The notes under the pieces are model-generated. The model was not told the origin of the DNA. It made no database searches and was given only the letters and a program-made list of their open reading frames with translations. A DNA stretch of 64,000 nucleotides, from the NCBI RefSeq assembly GCF_025403375.1, contig NZ_JAMPTM010000007.1:1-64000 (forward strand). Direction: 5' to 3'. Of this stretch, positions 8,786 to 18,243 are shown piece by piece (position 1 is the first letter of the stretch; every line of letters begins with the position of its first letter). A program made the position numbers and the translations under genes. The DNA is from Frankia gtarii (GTDB lineage Bacteria; Actinomycetota; Actinomycetes; Frankiales; Frankiaceae).

Positions 8786-9925
8786 TCAGCCGGGTTGGCC
8801 GGGTTGGCCGGCGAGCAGCGAGCGTAGCTCGGCGCCGAGCACGTCCCAGCGCCAGCGCAGCTCGACCCAGGCCCGCCCGGCGGCGCCCATCGACGCGGCC
8901 CGGTCCGGATCGGCGAGCAGGTCCCCGACGGCCCGCTCCACCGCGCCGAGATCGGTGCCGTCGACGACGAGGCCGGTGCGCTGGTCGAGCACCGCGTCAG
9001 GGGCACCACCGCTGTTCCCGGCCACCACCGGCAGGCCGCTCGCCGACGCCTCCAGGTAGACGATCCCGAGACCCTCCACCTCCAGCCCGCCGAGCCGGGA
9101 CCGGCACGGCATGGCAAACACGTCGCCGGCCGCATAGTGCGCGGGCAGCTCCTCCCAGGGCACCGAACCGGCGAACGTGACGTGCTCGGCCACGCCGCTG
9201 TCCCGGGCGAGCCGTTCGAGGTCCGCGCGATGCGGTCCGCCGCCGACGATGAACAGCGCCGCACCCGGCACCCGGCACCGCAACGCCGGCAGGGCACGCA
9301 CCAGCATGTCCTGCCCCTTGCGCGCGACGAGGCGGCTCACGCACACCACCACCCGCCGCCCGGTCAGGCCGTACCGGCGGCGGGTCTCCTCCCGCCCGGC
9401 GCCGGGGCGGAACAGCGCCGCGTCGACGCCGCTGGGCAGGCGGGCAAGCATCGGATGAGCTCCGAGCACGGGCCCGATCCTGGCCCGGGTGTAGTCGGTC
9501 AGATAGGTGACGACGTCCGCGGTCGCGCCGATGCGACGCAGTAGCTGGCGGGCGGCGGGCAACGCCGCCCAGCCGACCTCATGCCCGTGGGTACTCGCCA
9601 CGACGCGGCCCACCGCCGTGTCCTGGCGTAGCTTCGAGCCCAGTAGCGCGAGCGGGGCGGCGGCACCGAACCACACCGTGTCGCAGCCCTCCGCCCGGGC
9701 GATCTGACGAGCCCGGCGCAGCACGTCCGGGGTCGGCAGCATGAGCGAGGACCGGTGGCGCACGACCGGGAAGTTCTGCGCGGCGTCAAAGGCCGCGGCG
9801 CCCTCCCACGACGGGGCGTACACGACGATCTCGCCGGCCGGCAGCCGCGCCGCGAAGTTGTGCACGTAGGCCTGGATGCCTCCCGGGCGGGGCGGGAAGT
9901 CGTTGGTGACGGCCAGTACACGCAT
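8786..9925 (-). CDS. pimB: GT4 glycosyltransferase, PimB'-like phosphatidylinositol mannoside mannosyltransferase
   Basis: The 379-residue GT-B enzyme probably adds the second mannose from GDP-mannose in phosphatidylinositol mannoside synthesis at the cytoplasmic face of the membrane. The N-terminus MRVLAVTNDFPPRPGGIQAY is close to PimB' proteins. The GT4 donor site follows, with VCVSRLVARKGQDML and the acidic EX7E-type segment EGLGIVYLEASASGLPVV. A longer open frame begins at 10054, but the extra 43 codons are low-complexity and the family begins at ATG 9925. Convergent with fadD15, as in mycobacteria where the pair is also adjacent. Confidence 0.82.
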   Translation of the reverse strand: MRVLAVTNDFPPRPGGIQAYVHNFAARLPAGEIVVYAPSWEGAAAFDAAQNFPVVRHRSSLMLPTPDVLRRARQIARAEGCDTVWFGAAAPLALLGSKLRQDTAVGRVVASTHGHEVGWAALPAARQLLRRIGATADVVTYLTDYTRARIGPVLGAHPMLARLPSGVDAALFRPGAGREETRRRYGLTGRRVVVCVSRLVARKGQDMLVRALPALRCRVPGAALFIVGGGPHRADLERLARDSGVAEHVTFAGSVPWEELPAHYAAGDVFAMPCRSRLGGLEVEGLGIVYLEASASGLPVVAGNSGGAPDAVLDQRTGLVVDGTDLGAVERAVGDLLADPDRAASMGAAGRAWVELRWRWDVLGAELRSLLAGQPGQPG

Positions 9926-10007
9926 TCGCCCATGTTCTCCCACACCGATCGGCAGCCACCGCCCGGCTCCGGCCCCACGCCCACTCGCGCCTCGACACGG
10001 CGGCCGC

Positions 10008-10253
10008 TCAGCCGGCGCGGCGCGGCGGCCGGGCCGCCCCGCGCTCGGCGGCACCGCGAGGCACGCGCTGCAGCACCGAGCCGGCCAGCTCCGCCAGCGG
10101 CGGCAGCAGCCCAGCGGCGCTCAGCACAGCGAGCGCGCGGCGCTCCTGCGGGTCCCACTCGATGCCCCCGCCCTCCTCCACGAACATGACGGTGACCACG
10201 CAGTCGGCGCACCGGGCGCCGCGGCCGACGCAGGAGTCGCAGTCGATCAGCAT
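10008..10253 (-). CDS. Small conserved cysteine-rich protein
   Basis: An 81-residue product begins MLIDCDSCVGRGARCADCV: four Cys in a C-x2-C, C-x2-C arrangement within the first 20 residues that could form a small metal site. A helical segment (ERRALAVLSAAGLLPPLAEL) follows and the tail is Arg-rich. ATG 10253 is preceded by GGGAAGGTGGG, a good ribosome site. Short proteins with this opening occur next to the pimB'/NYN genes of other actinobacteria, but no function is known to me. A longer frame reaching 10649 is antisense to the NYN gene and is not used. Confidence 0.7.
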   Translation of the reverse strand: MLIDCDSCVGRGARCADCVVTVMFVEEGGGIEWDPQERRALAVLSAAGLLPPLAELAGSVLQRVPRGAAERGAARPPRRAG

Positions 10254-10446
10254 CGCACCCACCTTCCCAAGGACCGGCCGGTGACGGCCGGCGGCGGCAC
10301 AATCCGCGCACCGATGTCCCGACGCGATCGACGGTAGAACCCGGGTCCGACAACTTTCGACAGCCGGTTGGACAGCGTGCGGCGCAACGCCTGGGACGGC
10401 TCGACGACGGTCCGGCTCGCGCTCGGGTGGTCTGGACGCCTGAACG

Positions 10447-11757
10447 CTAGCGGCCGAGCCGCGCCAGCAGCGCCGCCGACGGCACTGCCCGGGCCCCGGC
10501 CGCGGCGCTGTTCTCCGCCACCTCCCGGTCGGAGGTGACGACGAAGACCGGGCGGCCCTGCGGCTCCATCCGCACCAGCCGGATGATCTCCTCGTCGGCG
10601 AGCTGCCCGGGGCGGCTGAACAGCACCCGAACCCCACGGGGCGTCGCAACGCCGATCGGGCGGGCGACGACCGCGGTCGCGTCGAAGACCACCGTGACCT
10701 CGCTGTCCGGGTTGCGCCCGGCGAGCGCGCCGAGCCCCGACAGCAACCGTTCCCGCTGTGCCTGCAGGGTGAGCCGGCCGTAGCCGCGCTTGGTCACGTT
10801 GTACCCGTCGATGATCAGATGTACGCCGGGCACGCCGAGCACCTCGTCGATGAGGGTGGGGTCGTCGTCGGGCCGACCACGCGCCCCGACGAACGCCTGC
10901 GGCGCGCTGCTCGGCCCGTCGCCGCCGCGGGCGAGCAGGTCCGCCGGCCGGGCGACCATCGTCGGCAGGTCGAGCTCGCGACGCACCCCGTGGGCCGAGG
11001 CGATAAGCGTGTCGAGCAGGACACGCATGCGGGCGTCGTCCACGCTGCGGGAGTCGCGGGAGTCCCTGCGGGCGGCGGCCAGGGCGCTCTCCAGCTCGGC
11101 GACCCGGCCGCGCAGTCGGCGCACCTCGGACTCGGCGTCACGGCCGGCGACGAGCGCCGCGTCGCGGGCCGTCTCGGCCGTGGCCACCGACTCCCGGGCG
11201 GCCTCCTCGGCACGGCGGATCCGATCCGACGACGCCCGCAGCCGCCGCCGGGCCTCCTCCGCCTCGACACGGGCCGCCGCGAGGCCCTCGCGCAGCTGCC
11301 CGAGCTCGCCGGCGGCGCTGCGCTGGTTCGCCTCAAGCTGGTCGGTGAGCCGGCGGATCGTCCGTTCGGCCTCGTCGGCCCGGCCGCGGACCTCCGCCTC
11401 GGCGGCCGCGACCGCGGCCAGCTCGACCAGTTCGGGCCAGTGCGGGACGCGCAGCAGGTAGGCCACCGCGGCGACCTTCTCCGGCGGGGCGGCCGGCGGC
11501 GGCCCACTGGCGGAATCGGCGGCTTCGGCCAGTTCCGGCTGGTGCCGACGGATCCACTCGGCGACTCGGCCGCGGAACACCTCGCTGTCAACGGCGGCGG
11601 CCAGCGGGATCGCGCCCGCCTTCGCCCGCCGGGACGCCTTGAACCGGCGTACCGCGACAAGCGAGGGCGGAACGTCGGACTCCGGCAGGTCGGCGAGCGT
11701 CTGCGCGGCGAGCTCGATGACGTACTCCCGCACGGGCGCGGGCAGCGGCCCCGTCAC
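10447..11757 (-). CDS. NYN (PIN-like) domain RNA-binding/nuclease protein with coiled coil
   Basis: The 436-residue protein has three parts. The N-terminal helical region (about 1-130) is predicted RNA-binding. A charged coiled coil follows (about 130-240, Ala/Arg/Glu-rich heptads such as VEAEEARRRLRASSDRIRRA). The C-terminal NYN domain starts at LIIDGYNVTKRGYG (about 310) and contains VVFDATAV and VVTSDREVAENSAAAGA. The Asp residues of IDGYN, VVFDA and TSDRE match the acidic nuclease centre of YacP/NYN proteins, so RNase activity is plausible. Homologous genes sit in the same neighbourhood in many actinobacteria. Confidence 0.82.
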   Translation of the reverse strand: MTGPLPAPVREYVIELAAQTLADLPESDVPPSLVAVRRFKASRRAKAGAIPLAAAVDSEVFRGRVAEWIRRHQPELAEAADSASGPPPAAPPEKVAAVAYLLRVPHWPELVELAAVAAAEAEVRGRADEAERTIRRLTDQLEANQRSAAGELGQLREGLAAARVEAEEARRRLRASSDRIRRAEEAARESVATAETARDAALVAGRDAESEVRRLRGRVAELESALAAARRDSRDSRSVDDARMRVLLDTLIASAHGVRRELDLPTMVARPADLLARGGDGPSSAPQAFVGARGRPDDDPTLIDEVLGVPGVHLIIDGYNVTKRGYGRLTLQAQRERLLSGLGALAGRNPDSEVTVVFDATAVVARPIGVATPRGVRVLFSRPGQLADEEIIRLVRMEPQGRPVFVVTSDREVAENSAAAGARAVPSAALLARLGR

Positions 11758-12119
11758 AGCCCGCTCCCGCGTGGGGCGACCGCCGCGGACACGGTCCGGA
11801 CAGACCGCGCGCGGAAATGTCCCTCAGCGTCCGGATGACGCGAGAAATCGGACGGGCCGCGTCTGCGACGGCTCGTCCGACCGGCCAGACAGCTAGGCAC
11901 GTGGGACTCCGGAGCCGACGGGAAGAACGATGAAGGTACAGCCTATCGAGAGAGCTCAGAGGGCTCACGCGGACCACCGCTGTGGGATCACCGACCGGTG
12001 AGCCCAGCCAAGGCGGGCATTGTCTCATGCGATAGCCGGCTTATGTAGCCTCGCGTGGTGCGTTCCCCCACGCTCGATTTATTCCAAACGCGGCCCGGGC
12101 TGCGTCGGAGAGGACCATC
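11758..12119. other. Divergent intergenic region with candidate promoter and inverted repeat
   Basis: The 362 bp between the divergent NYN and DUF4352 genes hold no convincing ORF. An 8-bp inverted repeat, GGGCTCAC at 11961-11968 and GTGAGCCC at 11998-12005, spans the middle. A sigma-70-like promoter for the rightward gene lies at 12020-12047. The right end (TCGATTTATTCC) is unusually AT-rich for this window, which fits an untranslated leader. Confidence 0.5.
12020..12047 (+). promoter_or_regulatory. Candidate sigma-70-type promoter for the DUF4352 gene
   Basis: TTGTCT (12020-12025) and TATGTA (12042-12047) are separated by 16 bp, a near-consensus housekeeping promoter, and lie 73 bp upstream of the GTG start at 12120. 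Identification is by eye only. Confidence 0.4.
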
Positions 12120-13541
12120 GTGACCGACCAGAACCCTCCTCACCAGCCCCCCGGCGGTGACGGGAGCCAGGAGACGTGGAAGCAGCCGAGTAATCCCTGG
12201 CACCAGCCCGCAGAGACGCCGAGCGAGGGCGCCGAGTCCGGCCCGGCCGGCTCGACTCCCCCGCCGGCCCCGGTCTGGGGCACCGGGCCGAACCAGTCCG
12301 ACGAGCAGACCCGACTCGCCTGGTCCACCGGCACCACCCCGGCGCAGGGCGGAATTTCCGCGAGCGGACCACAGGGCACCGGGCCCGCCGGCGCCGGGCA
12401 GCAGTGGGGAACGGACCCGCGCCCCGGCGCGGAGCAGTCCTGGCCGCCTCCGCAGCAGTCCGGCGGCGGTCCCGCCGGCTGGGGGCAGCCCGGCGCGGGA
12501 CAGCCCGGCGCGGAACACCAAGGCTGGGGGCAGCCCGGGGTGGGACACCAAGGCTGTGGGCAGCCCGGGGCGGGACAACCTGGCAGCGACCAGCAGGGCT
12601 GGGGGCAGCCCGGGGCCGGCCAGCCGACCCTCGACCACCAGCAGGGCTGGGGGCAGCCTGGGGCGGGACAGCCGGGCGGCAACCAGCAGGGCTGGGGGCA
12701 GCCGGGTGGCTGGCCTCAGGGCGGCTATCCCCCCGGTGGCGCCGGCGCGTACCAGGGTGGCGCGGCCTACCAGGGCTCGGGCGGCTACCCCGGCGCGCAG
12801 GGTCCCTACCAGCAGAACCCGCCCGGCGGCTGGCAGCAGGCCGGCTGGCAGCAGGGTGGCGGCTGGCAGCAGGGTGCCCCCCCGCCGCCGCAGCGGCGCC
12901 GCAACCCGCTGTTCGTGGTCGTGCCGCTGGCGGTCGTCGCCGCGATCGTCCTTGGAGTGGTGATCGCCCTTGCGGTCGGGGGTGACGACTCGGACGACAT
13001 CACCGCGCCCGTACCGGCACCGTCGTTGAACGCACCTGCACGTCCGGAACCGACGGCGGCCGCGCCGAGCGCCACCGCGACGGGTCCGATCGGTGTCTCG
13101 AACTGCGTCGCGGTCACCCCGCAGGGTGCACCGGGGGCCGGCGTGGCGGGCATCGGCGGCTCGGGGACCGTTGACGGCGAGGCGAACTCCTCCGTCAGTG
13201 ACTTCGAGGCCCGGGTGACCCTGAACAGCGTCTGCTCGACCACCGGAAAGGTGACCGAATACGGCGACCCGCCGAACCAGGGTTCCTACTACGTGCTGAA
13301 CGTGACGGTCGAGGTGACCCACGGGGACACCTCCGCCTCCCCGTCGGACTTCTACGTCCAGACGTCGGACGGGACGCGGTACGACGGCAGCTACGACAAC
13401 GTGGAGCCGCGGCTGTCCGCGTCGACGGTGAAGGCCGGACAGAAGGTCCGCGGCAACGTCGTGATCGACGCGCCGCCCGGGCACGGCCTGCTGAACTGGG
13501 AGCCGCTGTTCGCGGTCAGCCCGGCCAAGTTCCAGCTCTGA
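12120..13541 (+). CDS. Membrane-anchored DUF4352 lipoprotein-like protein with Gly/Gln/Pro repeats
   Basis: The 473-residue protein has an unusual N-terminal cytoplasmic half (1-255), low in complexity and dominated by GWGQPGAGQPG-type repeats (strongest at about 120-205). One transmembrane helix follows (FVVVPLAVVAAIVLGVVIAL, about 263-282). The exported C-terminal part, about 330-473, resembles the DUF4352 immunoglobulin-like fold (YYVLNVTVEVTHGDTSASP, VIDAPPGHGLLNWEP). DUF4352 domains occur on many Gram-positive surface proteins and have no fixed function. The start is GTG, with GGAGAGGA upstream. It is convergent with the HIT gene. Confidence 0.75.
   Translation: MTDQNPPHQPPGGDGSQETWKQPSNPWHQPAETPSEGAESGPAGSTPPPAPVWGTGPNQSDEQTRLAWSTGTTPAQGGISASGPQGTGPAGAGQQWGTDPRPGAEQSWPPPQQSGGGPAGWGQPGAGQPGAEHQGWGQPGVGHQGCGQPGAGQPGSDQQGWGQPGAGQPTLDHQQGWGQPGAGQPGGNQQGWGQPGGWPQGGYPPGGAGAYQGGAAYQGSGGYPGAQGPYQQNPPGGWQQAGWQQGGGWQQGAPPPPQRRRNPLFVVVPLAVVAAIVLGVVIALAVGGDDSDDITAPVPAPSLNAPARPEPTAAAPSATATGPIGVSNCVAVTPQGAPGAGVAGIGGSGTVDGEANSSVSDFEARVTLNSVCSTTGKVTEYGDPPNQGSYYVLNVTVEVTHGDTSASPSDFYVQTSDGTRYDGSYDNVEPRLSASTVKAGQKVRGNVVIDAPPGHGLLNWEPLFAVSPAKFQL
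12481..12720. repeat. Degenerate GGCTGGGGGCAGCCCGG-type coding repeats
   Basis: Imperfect direct repeats built on GGCTGGGGGCAGCCCGGGGC run through the DUF4352 gene and encode GWGQPG(A/V)G(Q/H)PG units. At least seven GWGQPG or GCGQPG copies are visible. They are in frame and absent from the exported domain. Confidence 0.8.
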
Positions 13542-13608
13542 GCCCGCTGCGGGCGCACCGGGTGGGATGACCCGGGATGGCCCCCGTTGAACCCGCCTGA
13601 TCTCGGCG

Positions 13609-14004
13609 TCAGCCGACGGCGGCGCGGATCCGTTCCGCGACGGCGTCGAGTTCGGCCGAGTCCGGGTTGTGGTCGACGAGCGCGAAGTCGATCTGCGACT
13701 CGTTCTCGATGGGCAGGAGGTGCACGTGCACGTGTGGCACCTCCAGCCCGGCGACGAGCGCCGCCACCCGCCGGGGCCGGAAGGCGGCGTCGATGGCCCG
13801 ACCGACCCTCGCGGCGGCGGTCCACAGCGCCGTCTGGACGCTGTCGGGCAGGTCGATCCAGTGGTCGATCTCGGCACGCGGGACCACCAGCGTGTGGCCC
13901 GGCCGGATCGGCGCGATCGTCAGGAACGCCACCGTGTACTCATCGGAGTACACGATGCGCCCGGGAAGCTCGCCGTTGATGATCCGGGTGAAGACGCTCG
14001 GCAT
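13609..14004 (-). CDS. HIT-family nucleotide hydrolase/transferase
   Basis: This 131-residue protein is a typical single-domain HIT protein. It opens with CxxC-free SVFTRIINGELPGRIVYSDE, has the conserved PIRPGHTLVVPRAEIDHW, and ends in the histidine triad motif HVHVHLLPI (about residues 92-100), whose central His is the nucleophile acting on nucleoside phosphoramidates or related substrates. The zinc-binding Cys pair of some HIT proteins is absent (SVFTRI). It is convergent with the DUF4352 gene; the gap includes a short GCCCG/CGGGC hairpin at about 13543-13555. Confidence 0.88.
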   Translation of the reverse strand: MPSVFTRIINGELPGRIVYSDEYTVAFLTIAPIRPGHTLVVPRAEIDHWIDLPDSVQTALWTAAARVGRAIDAAFRPRRVAALVAGLEVPHVHVHLLPIENESQIDFALVDHNPDSAELDAVAERIRAAVG

Positions 14005-14159
14005 GGCTCACGACCCTACCGACCATGTCCCGCCGCGGGCCGACCGGCAGGCGCGGCCCGGCGGACGCGCCGGCACCCGCCGACGACGACGCCGACCTGC
14101 CGGCCAACGCCCGACTTGCCGGCCAGCGCCCGACCTGCCGTCCGACATCTGCGCGGTCA

Positions 14160-14573
14160 TCAGACGTAGGGCCGGGCGAAGCCGGCCGGACCGGCCGTCA
14201 TCACCCGGAACTCGTTGCCCTCCGGATCGGACAGAACGTACCCGCGCTCCCCGTCGTCGTCGTACCGGCCGACCCGGCGAGCGCCGAGGGTGGACAACCA
14301 GCCGATGACCCGCTCGGCGTCGACCGCGTAGAGGTCCAGGTGCAGCCGGCTGGGACCCCCGCCACGGCGGGCCCCCGGCCGCAGCAACAGCTTCGGCCCC
14401 GCACCAGCGGGGTGGCGCAGCAATGCCGCGTCGTCGTCACGCCGGTCCACCTCGTAACCCAGCGCGGTGGACCAGAAGCGGACCATCACCTCCACGTTCG
14501 CGCAGTCCACTGCGACTCGCCCCACCCGGATGCCGTTCGTTTCAAACCACGCCACCTGCGCATGATTTCGCAT
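14160..14573 (-). CDS. VOC-family (glyoxalase/bleomycin resistance fold) protein
   Basis: The 137-residue protein has the paired beta-alpha-beta-beta-beta architecture of VOC proteins: RVGRVAVDCANVEVMVRFW with LGYEVDRRDDDAALLRHP, then RLHLDLYAVDAERVIGWL with YVLSDPEGNEFRVM. The end ligand Glu of GNEFRV is present. The sub-type (VOC 'glyoxalase-like' with Trp/Gly-rich core) is frequent in actinobacteria and the substrate is unknown. ATG 14573 is chosen over an in-frame upstream start at 14672 because the extra residues are Arg-rich filler. Confidence 0.75.
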   Translation of the reverse strand: MRNHAQVAWFETNGIRVGRVAVDCANVEVMVRFWSTALGYEVDRRDDDAALLRHPAGAGPKLLLRPGARRGGGPSRLHLDLYAVDAERVIGWLSTLGARRVGRYDDDGERGYVLSDPEGNEFRVMTAGPAGFARPYV

Positions 14574-14775
14574 TCGAGGCCGGTTGGCCCGCCGAGTTGC
14601 CGCCGCGTGTCTGCGGCGTGGCGCCGCCCGAGGCGCAAGACAGCCCCACACCGGCCGCGATGACGCCCGCATGCAGGCCCATCTTCATCCGCCACGGGCG
14701 CCCCGCGGCCCCTGCCTCCGAGTTCGAGGGGCGACCCGCGGCGAAACTGTCGGCGGCAGGGCTTACCGTGACGCC

Positions 14776-16608
14776 GTGCGTCCAGACCCTGCAGACCGCC
14801 CCACCACCGCCGACGCCGGCCTCCTCGCCGAGGGCGTCCCCGGGCACCGCCAGACCAGCCTGGACGAACTCGGCCGGCCGCTGTCCGACCTGACGTTCGT
14901 CGTGGTCGACCTCGAGACGACGGGGACCTCGGCGGCGACCGCCGAGATCACCGAGATCGGCGCGGTGCGGGTGCGCGGCGGCGAGGTGCTCGCGGAGATG
15001 TCCACCCTGGTCCGGCCGAGCGTGGGCATCCCGCCGATGGTGTCGGTGATCACCGGGATCACTGACGCGATGGTGGCCACGGCCCCCGCGGAGGCCGAGG
15101 TGGTGCCGACGTTTCTGGAGTTCGCCCGCGGTGCCGTGCTGGTCGCCCACAACGCTCCGTTCGACCTCGGCTTCCTGCGTGCGGCGGTGCAGCGATGCGG
15201 CTACCCGCCGCCGGCCTGGGAGCACCTCGACACCCTGCGCATGGCGCGGCGGCTGATCAGCCGCGACGAGGCCCCCGACTGCCGGCTCGCCTCGCTGGCC
15301 CGGCTGTTCCGCAGCTCGACCGAGCCCTGCCACCGCGCGCTGGCCGACGCCCGGGCCACGGTGGATGTGCTGCACGGGCTGTTCGAGCGGCTCGGCAACG
15401 CCGGGGTGCGCACGCTGGAGGAGCTGCACGAGTACAGCGCCCGGGTCTCGCCGGCCCAGCGCCGCAAGCGCCACCTCGCCGACGGGCTGCCGACCGGGCC
15501 GGGGGTCTACATCTTCCGCGACGCCGACGGGCGGGCCCTCTACGTCGGTACCTCTCGCTCGGTCCGGTCCCGGGTGCGCAACTACTTCACGGCGAGCGAG
15601 CCCCGCACCCGGATGGCCGAGATGGTGGCCTTGGCCGAGCGGGTGGACGCCATCGGCTGCGCACACGCCCTGGAAGCCGAGGTTCGGGAACTACGGCTGA
15701 TCGCGGAGCACAAGCCACCGTACAACCGCCGCTCCCGCTTCCCGGAACGCACCGTCTACCTCAAGCTCACCGACGAGCCGTTCCCCCGGTTGTCCCAGGT
15801 CCGCGCCACCCGGGACGGGGCGACCTACCTCGGTCCGTTCGCCAGCACCCGCGGCGCGGCCGACGCGGCCGACGCGCTGCTCGCCGCCGTGCCGCTGCGC
15901 CAGTGCACCGGTCGGCTTTCGCCGCGCGTCCACCGTCCCGCCTGCGCCCTGGCGGATCTCGGCAGGTGCGGTGCGCCCTGCGACGGCCGGGAGGATGTCG
16001 CCGCCTACGCCCGCCACGTCGCCGCCGCCCGGGCTGCGATCACGGGCGATCCAGGGCCGGTCATCGCCGCGTCGGCCCTGCGCATCGACCGTCTGGCCGG
16101 CGAGCAGCGCTACGAGGAGGCCGCCGTCCACCGCGACCGGATGGTGGCGTTCGTCCGCGCCGCCGCCCGCGGTCAGCGACTCGCCGCGCTGACCCGCATC
16201 GCGCAGCTCGTCGCGGCAGCGCCGACCGCGCAGGCCGGCTGGGACCTGGCCGTGGTTCGCCACGGCCGGCTGGTGTCCGCGATCAGCGTGGCCCCGGGAG
16301 TCGACCCGCGCCCCTGGGTCGACGCCGCGGTCGCGAGCGCTGAGACGGTGCAACCGCAGCCGGGTCCCGCGCCGTGCGCCTCCGTCGAGGAGACCGAGCG
16401 GATCGCCCGCTGGCTGGCCGGGTCCGGGGTGCGGCTCGTGCACCTCGACGGCGAGTGGAGCTGGCCGGCGGCGGGCGCCACCCGCGCCGCGCTGCGCTAC
16501 GCCGACGTCCATCGCTCCCCCGACCTGCCGGAGCCGGCGGCAACGGCCGCGGGGCCGGCCCGCCGGCAAGGCGGACCGGCCCCGCGGCCGGTGTCAGCTC
16601 AGCGCTGA
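14776..16608 (+). CDS. DEDDh exonuclease fused to UvrC-like GIY-YIG endonuclease domain
   Basis: The 610-residue protein joins two nuclease modules. A DnaQ-type DEDDh 3'-5' exonuclease comes first: VVVDLETTGTSAATAEITEIG at about 40-60, LVAHNAPFDLGFL, and HRALADARATVDVL with the catalytic His and last Asp. A GIY-YIG domain follows (GPGVYIFRDADGRALYVGTS, about 240-259, with Arg and Glu in VRNYF and ALEAEVRELRLI), then a UvrC/Cho-like Cys-rich segment and a helical UVR-like stretch (EQRYEEAAVHRDRM). Mycobacteria carry the same fusion beside qcrB/trpD (Rv2191). A role in damage excision is inferred from UvrC and Cho. GTG 14776 follows GGCAGGG; open frame continues upstream to 14584 but is low-complexity. 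Confidence 0.85.
   Translation: MRPDPADRPTTADAGLLAEGVPGHRQTSLDELGRPLSDLTFVVVDLETTGTSAATAEITEIGAVRVRGGEVLAEMSTLVRPSVGIPPMVSVITGITDAMVATAPAEAEVVPTFLEFARGAVLVAHNAPFDLGFLRAAVQRCGYPPPAWEHLDTLRMARRLISRDEAPDCRLASLARLFRSSTEPCHRALADARATVDVLHGLFERLGNAGVRTLEELHEYSARVSPAQRRKRHLADGLPTGPGVYIFRDADGRALYVGTSRSVRSRVRNYFTASEPRTRMAEMVALAERVDAIGCAHALEAEVRELRLIAEHKPPYNRRSRFPERTVYLKLTDEPFPRLSQVRATRDGATYLGPFASTRGAADAADALLAAVPLRQCTGRLSPRVHRPACALADLGRCGAPCDGREDVAAYARHVAAARAAITGDPGPVIAASALRIDRLAGEQRYEEAAVHRDRMVAFVRAAARGQRLAALTRIAQLVAAAPTAQAGWDLAVVRHGRLVSAISVAPGVDPRPWVDAAVASAETVQPQPGPAPCASVEETERIARWLAGSGVRLVHLDGEWSWPAAGATRAALRYADVHRSPDLPEPAATAAGPARRQGGPAPRPVSAQR
16544..16590. terminator. 15-bp perfect inverted repeat, likely convergent terminator
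   Basis: CGGCCGCGGGGCCGG (16544-16558) pairs perfectly with CCGGCCCCGCGGCCG (16576-16590) across a 17-base loop. It lies in the last codons of the nuclease gene, 46 bp before the end of the convergent qcrB gene. A second small repeat, GTCAGC/GCTGAC, covers 16592-16608 and includes the stop. There is no U-tract, as is common for high-GC terminators. Confidence 0.55.
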
Positions 16609-16635
16609 CGGATCAGTGGCGGTTGTTCAGGTTGT

Positions 16636-18243
16636 TCAGTGCTTGCCGCCACCGACCGGGGTGCTCGGACCGCCGGGGCCGGTCTCCTTCTCCTCGACGA
16701 AGAAGCCGCTCACCGCCTTACCGGCGCGGCGGGCGAGGCCCTTGCCGTCGCCGTCACCGTGACCGTTCGCCGACGGCAGCGCGAACCGGTCGTTCGGAAC
16801 CTGCGGGTGGTCGGGCACCGGGGTCGGCTTCGGCCGGTGGTCCTCCACGAACTCCCCGCTGGGCAGCTGGCGGATGATGCCGGTCTCGATGCCGTGATGC
16901 TCGACCTCGGCATCCTTCTCCTGCAGGCTGAGGCAGATCTTCTTGGTGATCGCGTAGGCAATCGGCGGGACGATGATCAGGCCGATGCGGCCGGCCCACG
17001 TCATCGCGTTCAGCGAGATGCTGAACGTCTTCGCGATGACGTCGTTACCACCCGAGATCCACAGGACCAGGTAGAAGCTGATCGACATCGCACCGAGCGC
17101 GGTCCTGGTCGGCGCCTCCCGAGGCCGCTGGAGCAGGTTGTACGACTTGGTGTCGCCGGTGAACCTGGCCTCCAGGAACGGGTAGAGCGCCAGCAGCGTG
17201 AACAGGATGCCGGGCAGGACCGCCGTCGGCCAGAACACGGCCGGGACGGTATGGCCGAGGCCGCGGAACTCCCACGGCGGCATCAGTCGGGTCGAGCCGT
17301 CGAGGAAGCCGATGTACCAGTCGGGCTGGGACGCCGAGGAGACCTTCGACGGGTCGTACGGACCGAACATCCAGATCGGGTTGATCTGCGCGAGCCCACC
17401 GAGCAGGGCGAGCATGGCGAAGACCATCATGAAGAACCCGCCGGACTTCACCGCGAACACCGGGAACACCCGGTGGCCGACGACGTTGTGCTCGGTCTTG
17501 CCCGGGCCGGGGAAGTCGGTGTGCTTCTGGTGCCACAGGATGCCCATGTGCGCGCCGATGAGGGCGAGCAGCACACCGGGCACCAGCAGGATGTGGATCA
17601 CATAGAGCCTGGGCAGGAAATTATCGCCCGGGAACTCGCCGTTGAACAACAGGAACGACGCCCACGTCCCGATGATCGGAATGGACTGGGCGATCGAGGC
17701 GGCGATCCGCAGACCGGTGCCGGAGAGCAGGTCGTCCGGCAGGGAGTAGCCGGCGAAACCCTCGAGGATGGCGAGGATCAGCAGGCCGACCCCGATCAGC
17801 CAGTTGACCTCGCGCGGCTTGCGGTAGGCGCCGGTGAAGAACACCCGGAACAGGTGGACGACGATCGACGCGACGAAGATCAGCGCGGCCCAGTGGTGGA
17901 TCTGGCGGAACACCAGTCCGGCCCGGGTGTCAAAGCTGATGTCCAGCGTCGAGGCGTACGCCCGGCTCATCTCCACGCCCTTGAGCGGGACGTAGGAGCC
18001 GTTGTAGATGACCTCGGTGTTCGACGGGTCGAAGAACAGCGTGAGGTAGATGCCCGTGAGCAGCAGAACGATGAAGCTGTAGAGCGCGATCTCCCCGATC
18101 ATGAACGACCAGTGGTCGGGGAAGACCTTGTTCAGGTTGCGCCGCAGCCCGGGCTGGGTGCCGAACCGCTCGTCGATGGCGCGGTTGGCCTTGCGGACCG
18201 GGGTCGGCCGCTTGACGAACTCCGGTGGGGATGCGGTTGTCAT
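16636..18243 (-). CDS. qcrB: Menaquinol-cytochrome c reductase cytochrome b subunit
   Basis: The 535-residue integral membrane subunit of the actinobacterial bc1 (bcc) complex oxidises menaquinol and carries two b haems. The haem-ligand helices are visible: [20 protein letters not shown] and [21 protein letters not shown], each with the two His ligands. The quinone-site segments [11 protein letters not shown] and [11 protein letters not shown] are present. About 100 C-terminal residues (from [10 protein letters not shown]) are cytoplasmic and charged, an extension typical of actinobacteria. ATG overlaps the qcrA stop by 4 bp (ATGA). It is the last gene of ctaE-qcrC-qcrA-qcrB. Confidence 0.95.
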   Translation of the reverse strand: MTTASPPEFVKRPTPVRKANRAIDERFGTQPGLRRNLNKVFPDHWSFMIGEIALYSFIVLLLTGIYLTLFFDPSNTEVIYNGSYVPLKGVEMSRAYASTLDISFDTRAGLVFRQIHHWAALIFVASIVVHLFRVFFTGAYRKPREVNWLIGVGLLILAILEGFAGYSLPDDLLSGTGLRIAASIAQSIPIIGTWASFLLFNGEFPGDNFLPRLYVIHILLVPGVLLALIGAHMGILWHQKHTDFPGPGKTEHNVVGHRVFPVFAVKSGGFFMMVFAMLALLGGLAQINPIWMFGPYDPSKVSSASQPDWYIGFLDGSTRLMPPWEFRGLGHTVPAVFWPTAVLPGILFTLLALYPFLEARFTGDTKSYNLLQRPREAPTRTALGAMSISFYLVLWISGGNDVIAKTFSISLNAMTWAGRIGLIIVPPIAYAITKKICLSLQEKDAEVEHHGIETGIIRQLPSGEFVEDHRPKPTPVPDHPQVPNDRFALPSANGHGDGDGKGLARRAGKAVSGFFVEEKETGPGGPSTPVGGGKH